This document shows, piece after piece, positions 1 through 8,424 of a stretch of DNA of 21,678 nucleotides. The stretch covers positions 936,963 to 958,640 of the forward strand of contig BFEA01000545.1 in the NCBI GenBank assembly GCA_003427395.1, in the 5' to 3' direction. Position 1 is the stretch's first letter. The number at the start of each line of letters is the position of its first letter. Made by a program: the position numbers and the translations under genes. The notes beneath the pieces were generated by a model, which worked only from the letters and a program-made list of their open reading frames with translations, did no database searches and was not told where the DNA came from. The stretch is from Chara braunii. Lineage: Eukaryota; Streptophyta; Charophyceae; Charales; Characeae.

Positions 1-1700
1 CCCCCCCCCCAAAAAAAAACATTCCTCTGGCACTTCTGGGCACCCCCTAGCCCCTGGGGCCCCAATTCAAGGCCACCAACCCTGACAAAAAGGAGACCAG
101 CATACAAGAAGCGAGAAATGACATGGAAACAGATACTGTCAGCTCCAAGTGCAAGAACAAGCCAAGGGTTTGCTGAACAAAAGTGCCAGCCCCGTAAACG
201 CTGCTGGTTCCAATGCGGTCGAAATGTTTAGTGGTCCACCACACAACATTCCAAATGAATCTGGCTCTCCACCACACAACACTCGAAACGAATCTGGCTT
301 TGATTGTGGTTCCGATGTGTTCGAACTTCGAAGTGTATGGTGAGTCCGAATGCATGTGGATCGCAGACAGGCCAGAGACATTGCAATAGTTGTGCAGTGG
401 AGCGGAGACCTTACTAATTGAAAAGACACGCATTGAACTCCTCCAGAAGATGGACCAGGATTGCAAGGGAAGATCTCCATTCTTAAGCAAGAAATCAGCA
501 TAGCCCCAGCACCCGGGAACAGGAGGATAGAAGTATGTTGGCAAGGCTAACTTAGGCAGGGGTGAGGGCGGTACATCCTTCCCACGGGAAGAAAATTCAA
601 GAAATCAATGTCGTCCACTCGGGCCTCCCAACCATAATGGGAAGGAGCATAGGTGAGTCAAAAATGTGTTTTTTTCTGACTTGCCGGTGGAATGGGAAGC
701 AGAATGACGATACGGAACCAGGACCGTGAGGCCCTGCTTTTTCCAAAAAAAAAACAGCAAGGGAGCAGAGTAAGGAGAGGAGAGAAGTGGATGTCAGAAT
801 GGCCTACCAAGTGGTCTGCTAGCCATGGCAAATCATGAAGCACACAGCCAGCAAGATGGGATAGGATTATTACTACGTAATTGGTAGTCTGGTTTATATC
901 CATCTCAGAAAAAGCATTCGAAGAATTGAACAGAAGAATTAAAATCAATCACCTGGTAATGACCCTGTACTATCGAAATGCAAACTGGAGCAGCCTACGA
1001 TCAGCCAACTCACATGAACCCGCCAAGCATAGTGCGATCACCACCCAACCATAGATACAATACAATGACTTGTAGGGCGATTATCTAGCCCACATCATCA
1101 TCATCGCTAGTGAATCAACAACAGCAACCACAACAACAACAGTAGATGCCCGCCCATACAAAGAGCTTTGTTGCCAGCTTACATGGGTGCTACACCCTCC
1201 TGCCTGCCTACCATTCTCTGCAGTCTAGATCACAGGCTGTGAAAGCCGCGGCGGACTGCGAATCAATACATCAACGTGCCCACCTTACTCAAGGGGCAGC
1301 AGCCAAACCTGCCTGCCAACCAAAAAGCACCCAACTATATCTGAAACAAGGAAACGTTGAACGATGTGGAATAACAGGAGGGAGAAGAGCAGGCTGAAGA
1401 GAAGGATGACGAGGAGCGTGACGAGGCTGATAAGGCGGGCGACGAGGAGAACAGCAATCATAGTGAGGGAGGATGACAGCAGGGCAGGAGAAAGAGAACA
1501 GAGGGGCGGGGGATGGTGTCATGGGGAGGGGCAGGACAACAATGAGGACAGGCAGGGAAGGGATCAGATGTGAGTGTGTGCTTTTTGTATTTCATGCCAT
1601 TACTCTCATGCCTGGCCCATTTGGGTACAGGACCGGATCCGTGACCAGTGTCAGCTGAAATTTGTTAAGAGTCGAAGTTAGTTAACAGGGAGCATTTGCA
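1..1700. other. Intergenic DNA, no recognisable gene
   Basis: The window opens with a C10 then A9 homopolymer run, which looks like an assembly or repeat edge. Open frames here (for example on the minus strand at 47-544) overlap each other in several frames and show no domain, membrane or composition signal I recognise. Short microsatellites occur: CAT-type near 1095-1107 and CAA-type near 1121-1143. The part next to 1700 is expected to hold the 3' UTR of the SFT2-like gene, but I see no clear AATAAA signal on the minus strand. Confidence 0.5.
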
Positions 1701-2399
1701 TCAGCAGCCAAAGCACTTGAACACTGCAGATCTGAGCCCTGATGCAAGGAATCTCATCCCCGCTGCACCGCCTGGGAAGTAGGATATGGCGTAGTAGAGA
1801 AGTGCCATCACCTGAACAATAGATGAAATGACAGAGAGTGGATAGCTATGAAGAACCATCGAGGAGTAGACAGTGGTGACAATGCTCCCGACAAAAGCTG
1901 CAGTGAACGGGAGTCGATCCATGGACAGCATGTGCTGCAGCTGCTGCTTCGGCCCCTTGAGCACAAAGAAGGAGCCCATCACAAACAGGCAGCCAATTGT
2001 GAACGAGACGGCAAACTTCTGTGGAGCAAGGGCCATCACAGGAAGGAAGATGGTAAACGAGAGGAAGAGGAAGAGGACGCCCGTTGACATCATCACACCA
2101 AAGTACATCACCGCTTTCCTCGAGGGCATGCTCTGCGCGGCTTGTTGCATGTTTCCAGGGAGCTCTCTCATTCCCTTTGTCACACTGGTGAAAACACCGC
2201 CAATTGTCTCGTTCACCGACTTGATGAGTGGGGGCACATCATCTCTTCCTGACTCCAGGTCGAATGTCCCACTCGCTCCTCCTCCTCCGTCACTTCGGTT
2301 TCTCCCTTCCACATAGTCCTTCCACTCTGCCAACACTGATGTCGGCCGTTCTTCCTGCATAGGTCCGCCAGTGAACCACGCCTGAATCATTTCTTGCAT
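1701..2399 (-). CDS. SFT2-family vesicle transport protein (Got1/Sft2-like), complete
   Basis: A 232-residue protein of the SFT2 family. These are small four-helix Golgi membrane proteins implicated in fusion of endosome-derived vesicles with the Golgi. The N terminus (MQEMIQAWFTGGP) matches the usual plant SFT2-like start, which supports this ATG. Residues 1-95 are a soluble, Gly/Ser-containing region. Four hydrophobic segments follow at about 97-119, 128-147, 165-184 and 186-207. Family hallmarks seen are PSRKAVMYFG at the start of helix 1, FLPVMALAPQKFA between helices 1 and 2, and SYFPGGAAGM after helix 4. The C terminus, KCFGC, is plant-like. Length and both ends agree with a complete family member, and no intron or frameshift is needed. 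It is the only intact host gene I can identify here. Its neighbours are repeats, so context adds nothing about its function. Confidence 0.93.
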   Translation of the reverse strand: MQEMIQAWFTGGPMQEERPTSVLAEWKDYVEGRNRSDGGGGASGTFDLESGRDDVPPLIKSVNETIGGVFTSVTKGMRELPGNMQQAAQSMPSRKAVMYFGVMMSTGVLFLFLSFTIFLPVMALAPQKFAVSFTIGCLFVMGSFFVLKGPKQQLQHMLSMDRLPFTAAFVGSIVTTVYSSMVLHSYPLSVISSIVQVMALLYYAISYFPGGAAGMRFLASGLRSAVFKCFGC

Positions 2400-2428
2400 T
2401 CAATACAATTCTAATACTATATATTCAA

Positions 2429-2451
2429 TTTCTATATATGTATATATAACC
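2429..2451 (-). promoter_or_regulatory. Candidate TATA-box region of the SFT2-like gene
   Basis: Alternating TA sequence (TATATATACATATATA on the minus strand) lies about 32-50 bp upstream of the SFT2-like ATG, in an otherwise GC-richer flank. If it is the TATA box, the 5' UTR would be only about 10-25 nt. It could instead be an AT-rich 5' UTR with the true promoter further upstream. This is inference from position and composition only. Confidence 0.35.
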
Positions 2452-3719
2452 GCTGCGCGCTCCTTACCAACCAGCCAAGTGCTTCCGCGAATTCACTAGT
2501 CGCCCACCAAGAGCTCACACTTGCAGCAGACACGAAGCAGGCTGCCAGAAAGCCACATATCCCTCCTCCTCCTGCTCTAAGAGTCTAGCTGACGCTTGCG
2601 CGTTCCACCATACGGCCCTAGTTCCTAGCCAACACTTCAGCCGGCAACAACTCTTTCACCAGCAGAACAAGGATTTGCATCTCCTCCTCCACCCCACTTG
2701 GCACCTGCACACTCTGTGGGGCATCGGCAACTGGATTTGCACCATCTGTTGCTGGTACACCAGTGGCGTGCTCTCCCGCTGGGGGGAAAAAACATATGCA
2801 AATTGCATTGAACTGACTGATCCACACCGCATTATCCGGGGCGAAGTGCCCTTGTTGAAGCTGCCATTCCCCTTCTCCTCCTGCAGTCAAAGGTTCCCCC
2901 CTTTCTCTCCCCAAGAATTTCCTTGCCAGGTGTGACAAAAACAACCAGGTCAGCAGAGGTGATGCGCACAAGAATGGATATGGGCAAGAGACGGACGGAA
3001 AGACAGACAGAGACACAGACTGTGGGCAGAACCCTGTCTGTCTAGAGATTGTGGGCCGAACCGTGCCTGTTTGCTCACCAAGAAGACAAGAGCAGTGTCA
3101 CAATTGCTGAACACAGAAGACAGCAGGATCGGTTAGTAGTCCTTCACTCCTTTGCATGCATGCTCAACCTTCCTTGAAGTCGAAACAGTGGAGCTAAGCC
3201 TTTTGATGAGCTCCCCTCCGCTCATCAGACCAATCAGCCCTCCTGAAGGCCTCGCACTCCTTCCCTGCCACATGGATCAATCAACCATCCAGGTCATCAG
3301 TGTGCGTAATCTTGTAAAACAAAAAGACTGATTTTGGGCACGCTATCCACATACATGTCCAAGTGCCCGGGTACACGGAGAGAGTGGGTGGCGGGTGGGA
3401 GGAGAGTGGGGGATGATGGGATTTACTGCTCTTTTCTCTTAATTTGAAAGGCCTGTGGGGACTGGGAACGGTTGAAGCATTCCAGGGCATGTAAAAATGA
3501 GAGCCGAAAACTCTTTGAAGTTTGAACAGAAAATAGAGAAAGAGAGGGGGGGTGATCTGCAACGGTCTGGACCTAGGGGGACTAAGGTCAAGGCGGCACA
3601 AGAGACCTGAATAGGGTCATGTCTGTGTAATACAGTTTGGAAATCCGTGTGTTCTTTTCGGGGGACAATGGTGGATTCCTGCTGTTACTGTAGCAGGACT
3701 GTAAATCTGGAGTCCTGTC
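2452..3719. other. Intergenic DNA, no recognisable gene
   Basis: This holds the upstream flank of the SFT2-like gene and then about 1 kb with no recognised coding sequence. Open frames at 2618-3016 (-), 2675-2935 (+) and 3281-3601 (-) lack any domain I know and overlap one another. A short direct repeat of 'gggc(a/c)gaacc(c/g)tg(t/c)ctg' appears near 3026-3072. No RNA gene was recognised. Confidence 0.45.
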
Positions 3720-4445
3720 TCTCCATCTGCATTGGCTTGTCTATCTCCCTACTGCTACCCCTCTCCGACTCCCCACTCTTCTCCCATCCCCTCTTGCATA
3801 CTGCTTTCTTCTATTCTATCCTAGCAAACACAGTCAGTGCCTTCTTCCTCCTCCTCCTCCTCCCCTTCCTCCTCTTCCTCCTCCTCCTCCTCCTCCTCCT
3901 CCTCCTCCCCTTCCTCCTCCTCCTCCCTTTCCTCCACCTCCTCCTCCTCCCCTTCCTCCTCTTCCTCCTCCTCCTCTTCTTCTTCCTCTTACCATCCGCC
4001 CCCCCTCGTGTCTCCTTGATCCTCAGGTCTTTTCCTTTTCTTCACATCTTCTTCTTCTTCTTCTTCTTCCTACTGCTACCTGCTTTTTCTCCTCTGCGTT
4101 TTCTATCCTTCTTTTTCTACTATTTGCCATCGCAAACAGACTTACTCCTGTCTTCTTCCTCCTTTTTTTCTCTTGTTTTGTTCTCTGAAAGGTGATAGCC
4201 CCTAACCTTATGGTAACCTTCTGCTTCGTTCGGTATTCGAACCCATAACCTGTTTATTAACAATAACATGTGTACCATTCAGCCCCTAACCTCCTCCTTC
4301 GACACCTCGCTTCACCGCCATCCCCCCTCCCTCTCTTCGCATCTCTTCTCCTTCTCCCCATTGCTTATTCAGCTTTTTCACCTATGCTTTACCTCCTTTC
4401 TTCGCTTTCTCCCCCTCTCCAAGTCACCATAGCTCCTCCTCCTCC

Positions 4446-4446
<1 letters not shown>

Positions 4447-4479
<33 letters not shown>
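4447..4479. repeat. (CAT)11 microsatellite
   Basis: Eleven uninterrupted CAT units. Confidence 0.95.
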
Positions 4480-4577
4480 GACTATTCCTTGTTCTCTCAT
4501 CCGCTCCTCCCCTTGTACCAATCTCTTCGTCTTGATTCCCTTACCCTCCCTACTATTCTCTACTTCCTCCTGCAGAC

Positions 4578-4682
4578 CTCCGCCCCCCCCACCACTCTCT
4601 TACCTCCTGCTCATCCTTCCTTCCACCCTCTCCGCCCCCCCCACCACTCTCTTACCTCCTGCTCATCCTTCCTTCCACCCTC
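4578..4682. repeat. 52-bp tandem duplication
   Basis: A C-rich unit beginning CGCCCCCCC at 4581 recurs at 4633 (period 52), nearly identical. A third partial copy of its TCTCTTACCTCCTGCTC part follows at about 4680-4700. Confidence 0.85.
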
Positions 4683-4877
4683 TCTTACCTCCTGCTCCTG
4701 CTTCCTCCCCACCTCCCTTATCTCCATCCCTCCTCAAATCACTTTCCTTCTCCTCCTCCCCTCCTGCTCCTCCTGGTGGTCCTCCTCCTCCTCCTCCTCC
4801 TCCTCTACTCCCGCCACCCCTGCTTCCGCGGCTAAGCTACACTGGGCAGGCAACCCGTGGCGCTGGGAGAACTAGGG

Positions 4878-4878
<1 letters not shown>

Positions 4879-4911
<33 letters not shown>
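4879..4911. repeat. (GT)n microsatellite
   Basis: About 15 uninterrupted GT units lie some 40 bp upstream of the LTR of element 1. Confidence 0.95.
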
Positions 4912-4912
<1 letters not shown>

Positions 4913-4953
4913 TAGACACATATCGAAAGGGGGCCTGTACAACAGAAGGGAAG

Positions 4954-6129
4954 TGTTACATGCTGCGCCTGCACACGAGGGCCATTTTCCAGGCCCTGCG
5001 TCCCTCAGGCTGAAAGCCTGAAAAACAGGGCCTACAGGCCCCGTGGCTGTTTCAGCCTGACAGCCTGAAAACCAGGGCCTACAGGCCCCGTGGCTGTTTC
5101 AGCCTGACAGCCTGAAAACCAGGGCCTACAGGCCCCGNGNCTGTTTCAGCCTGACAGCCTGAAAACCAGGGCCTACAGGCCCCGTGTCTGTTTCAGCCTG
5201 ACAGCCTGAAAACCAGGGCCTACAAGCCCCGTGTCGTTTCAGCCTGACACTGCTGACAGCCTGAAAACAAGCGCCTATAGGCCCTCAGGCTTTAGCCAGC
5301 AGGTAGTCTTCAGGATTCGGCAGCAGCACTCTGGAGGAGCGCTGGCAGTAGTAGTTTAGCGCTGGGCGCTTTGTAGTGTTAGCAGTAGTCTTCAGCACTG
5401 GGCGCCATAGCTAGAGTAGCACTAGAGAGAGAGAAAGATTGGGCGGAGGCCAGGAATACTTACCTGCAGCGCCGTTGCTCCAGCTTCATCTCCGAGGTAC
5501 CTGCAGCACAGCGCCATCTTCACAGGTTAGTACCTGGCATACAAGAGAGAGAGAGAGTTCTCCTTCTTCCTCTTCTCAGTCCACCATCTCCCTCTCACCC
5601 TCTCTATATCTGGCTTCACTGCATCAGCAGACTATGAGAGAGAGAGAGTGAGAGCTTGGTGACATGTGGATCCAGACTTGACATTGGACTTCAGACATTT
5701 TGACGAGGGATTATTTGGGACTCGTAACGAGACTTGGTGTTGACGACTTTCCCATCTCTCCCCTCCTCTTCCCCTCCTCTTCGTCTGTGCATGGCTGGAC
5801 CTGGCGCCTCTTCCTGTGTATAGCGCCAGGCCTCTTCACACCTGGTGATGAGCATGATGTATGTTTAGTCTGCANTGTGACATTGATTGGGCTAGTCATT
5901 AGCATTCTGGCATTCTGTTTCGCTATCTTGTGCTACGTGAATGAGGTCAGTCCCGGTCAGGTCAGGATTTGTATCTAAGTCTTCCCTGCGCTCCTCAGCA
6001 TCATTTTGTATGTATTTGAATGCACATTGCTTGTTGAGATTCTACTTGCACTGCATTGTCCATTCAGTCCTTTTCATCACATTGCGGATCCTCGGTTCTT
6101 ATGTACATCGCCCAACTGGGCATGTAACA
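4954..6129 (+). repeat. 5' LTR of element 1 (1176 bp)
   Basis: The boundaries are set by a perfect 10-bp terminal inverted repeat (TGTTACATGC at 4954-4963, GCATGTAACA at 6120-6129). They are also set by the primer-binding site starting two bases after the right end. The LTR holds a 47-bp tandem array (5012-5285) and three GA-dinucleotide tracts (about 5424-5434, 5543-5556, 5635-5650). A weak TATATC (about 5604) is the only TATA-like candidate seen. No second copy of this LTR is in the window. Confidence 0.9.
5012..5285. repeat. 47-bp tandem repeat array inside the LTR of element 1
   Basis: The motif AGGGCCTACAGGCC starts at 5027, 5074, 5121 and 5168, with a one-base variant at 5215, giving an exact 47-bp period. 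A degenerate final unit follows at about 5270. Each unit contains the GC-rich inverted repeat GGGCCT-AC-AGGCCC and a CAGCCTGACAGCCTG segment. Two ambiguous bases (5138, 5140) lie in the array, as expected if short reads were collapsed. Confidence 0.92.
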
Positions 6130-6131
6130 GT

Positions 6132-6143
6132 TGGTATCGGAGC
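6132..6143 (+). other. Primer-binding site of element 1
   Basis: TGGTATCGGAGC lies two bases after the LTR end. The usual plant PBS for initiator-Met tRNA is TGGTATCAGAGC; this one differs by A to G at position 8. Element 2 has the identical variant. Confidence 0.9.
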
Positions 6144-6873
6144 TTCGCACGTGAATCAGGACAACCTGATCTGACACGTGAGCGGGGACTAAGTAGCTGA
6201 TTAGTCTTGGTAGATTGATTAGAGCATACTAGTTAGCCCCCAAAATCACGATTTTGACCTCACTGCCGAAAATCAAATTTTTTTTCTTTTCTTGGATTTC
6301 GTTTTCTCGCTATTTCTGTTGTGGAAAATCGCAATAGCGCAACATCTGAAATTTCCATTTCGTTTTTCTTCTGAAAATCCGAAATTTCGTTGTTGGAAAT
6401 CCGGAATATCTTTTTCTTGAAATTTTTGATTCCCTGTTGCATTTCCCGTTATTGGAATTCGGAATATTTTTTCCGACATTCGTTTTTCTAAAAACGGTAC
6501 GGGAAATCCCTCTTGCAGTACCATTTTCCAAACTGCGAATACTCTCATCTGAGTTGGTCCGAATACTTGGTATTTCTTTTCGGAATTTTTTTTCGCAGTT
6601 CCATGGCAGTCTGAAGCTCGAATTTTTTTTCTCATTGATACTTTCGCACTTCAAGGGAGGTTGGGAGACCTACTGAACTTACAGAACTCGGGATTTTTAT
6701 TTTTCTCGAATTTTTTTTGCGAAGTTCAAACTTTTCTTTTTTTGATTAGTGGCTCCTTATCTGGGCGATTTGTCCCCTCTGGTCTTTTCTCTATCTCCTT
6801 CCGGGTACCCCCTGCGGCGGCATTGGTAAGTAGCCACGTCAGCAGGCCACACAGCAGCAGGACACGTCAGTGC
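6144..6873 (+). other. 5' leader of element 1
   Basis: About 730 bp between the PBS and the gag ATG. From about 6240 to 6740 it is AT-rich, with many short related words such as GGAAT, GAAATCC, TTCGGAAT and T-runs of 6-9 around TTCG or CGAA. An inverted repeat CGCTATT / AATAGCG is seen at about 6307-6340. No convincing coding sequence is present; open frames here are low-complexity. Confidence 0.6.
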
Positions 6874-8424
6874 ATGGTGCTCACCCGCTCAAAGACAAGC
6901 GGCATGGAGCAGCAGCCAGGCGAGACTACCGAGGCCTATGAGGCCCGCATGCTGGACATGGTAGCAGAGTACAAGCAACGGGCCGCTGCGGCAACATCCG
7001 CACGTAAGGAGGAAGATGAGGAAGCAGAGGAACAGCGTCGCCTCGCTGAACAGCAGCGACAGGCAGACGCTGAGGCAGCAGCAACGGCCGCAGACGAACG
7101 CCGTCGACTACGCCGAGACAAACTCCTCGGATGCGAGGGGGATATCGAGGTGATCGCCAGCGAATGGGCAGTGGCTGCTGAAGAGGAGGGTTCCCCCTCT
7201 GCTGTGCGTGGCCTTCCAACCACAATCGAACATGTGATCGACTTGGTCGCCACCTGTGCAGCACAGCAAGAGGACTTCCTCTGCATGGACACCCTGGTCC
7301 GGAAGCAGATTTGTGTGATTGACGAACTGCTTGACCAGGTACGCTGGCTGGAACAGCAGCTTGCAACAGCCACCCCCGCCGGACCCTCCAACTTGGCGGA
7401 TCGCATCAACGTCTTGGAGATCGACGTCGAGACTCTCAAGGACGGCGCTTTAACGACAAGTCAGCAAATTGACCAGCAGATTTGCGTTGCCGCAGCCAGT
7501 CCAACCGCTTCCAATCGCGAGAGCATTCCGAAGTTTGACGGCCTCCCGATCTTCTGCGATGCAACGAAGACGGACCCGATCCCATGGTGGCGTCAGTTTG
7601 AGCTGAAGTTGGACATTCACCACGTCATCAATCTGAACCGGCACTCGTACTTATACTCCCGCTCGGGAGGCGCGTGCCAGGCATGGCTGGACAACATGTT
7701 GTCCACGCACAACGTAGCAGTCTCCGAGCTGCATACGAAGATCAGTTGGGCTGATCTCAAGGCAGCACGGCATAAGCGGTTCCAAATGGAGCCCGCCCGA
7801 GCTTCAGTCAGCCGAGAAACTTCAACGGTTCTATCAGAATGACCTGCCAAGCACGGACTGGATCACCGAGTACCAACGCTTGGCATCCACGCCTAACTTG
7901 CCGTCGACATTCGTCGCTATCAAGCACTTCTTCATCAGAAGGAGCTGCCCGGCGTTGCAGAACGCCTTGACGTAAGTTACGGAGAAGCTCACCACAAGTG
8001 AGCAGCTTTTGACAAAGCCTCGCAGATCATCCTGACGAACATCGAGGCCAAGAATTTGGGCCATTCGTCTGCTGCAGGCCAGGGCAGAGGACAGCATCGG
8101 CCGAAAGTGGCCGTGGTCGCAGCAACTACAGCGACCAACATTTCAGACGAGGCTGCCTCTTCTGAGGAAGGAGACAGATTGGCAGCTGCCCAGGATGGTG
8201 GCCGCCCCGCCAGAGAGCGAGGACGCGGCAAACCGAAGACACACACCACTTCAGCCCCCAGGGCCGGACCAGCGGCTCAAGAGCCTTGGAGACATTACGG
8301 TATCTCGGAAGGCGTATACCGCGTCCGTTCTAAGTACCGATATTGCTTGTGGTGCAACAGCGCGGTGCACGACACCGCAACGTGCCCCACACCAGTCCAA
8401 GCCAAATCCCCTTCGGGAAAGTGA
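6874..8424 (+). pseudogene. gag: gag of element 1 (broken): capsid/nucleocapsid with CCHC knuckle
   Basis: This encodes the structural Gag polyprotein. I chose the ATG at 6874 (MVLTRSKT); 6904 (MEQQPGE) is an alternative in the same frame. The N-terminal third is a Glu/Ala/Arg-rich likely coiled coil (about 6985-7125). A second heptad-like region (EQQLATAT, INVLEIDVETL) follows, and then a capsid-like segment around 7530-7790 with PIPWWRQFELKLD. The nucleocapsid zinc knuckle C-X2-C-X4-H-X4-C (CLWCNSAVHDTATC) lies at about 8344-8388. Breaks: a one-base shift near 7797-7800, an in-frame TAA at 7973-7975, and a second one-base shift near 8006-8011. After that the frame runs to TGA at 8422-8424, where it overlaps pol in the -1 frame. 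It cannot make full-length Gag. Confidence 0.85.

Larger units (their letters stand above)
3720..4840. repeat. Long pyrimidine-biased, microsatellite-rich tract
   Basis: Over about 1.1 kb the plus strand is overwhelmingly C and T. It contains an interrupted (TCC)n block at about 3844-3990, (TTC)n at 4047-4070, (CAT)11 at 4447-4479, a 52-bp tandem duplication at about 4578-4682, and another (TCC)n at about 4780-4805. Open frames through it translate to poly-Ser or poly-Leu and are composition artefacts. Such mirror-like purine/pyrimidine DNA can form triplex structures; that is general knowledge, not shown here. Confidence 0.85.

Noticed and set aside
47-544. 165-codon open frame on the minus strand and overlapping frames on both strands
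   Set aside because: No domain, no family resemblance, several mutually overlapping frames of similar length; not supportable as a gene.
2485-2505. GCGAATTCACTAGT resembling a cloning-vector polylinker
   Set aside because: Only about 14 bases match and both sides read as ordinary genomic sequence; chance is the simpler explanation.
3647-4875. Long open frames across the CT-rich region (poly-Leu, poly-Ser, poly-Pro)
   Set aside because: Explained by TCC/TTC microsatellite composition; no protein signal beyond low complexity.
5012-5285. 47-bp array as a CRISPR-like array
   Set aside because: Units are contiguous with no unique spacers, and they lie inside an LTR of a eukaryotic retroelement.
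7966-7980. GACGTAAGTTACG as a splice donor that would remove the gag stop of element 1
   Set aside because: GTAAGT fits a donor, but no matching acceptor restores the gag frame and the region shows other decay; a point-mutation stop is simpler.
8415-8424. Stop-codon readthrough instead of frameshifting at the gag TGA of element 1
   Set aside because: Readthrough would stay in the gag frame, whereas pol is clearly in the -1 frame.
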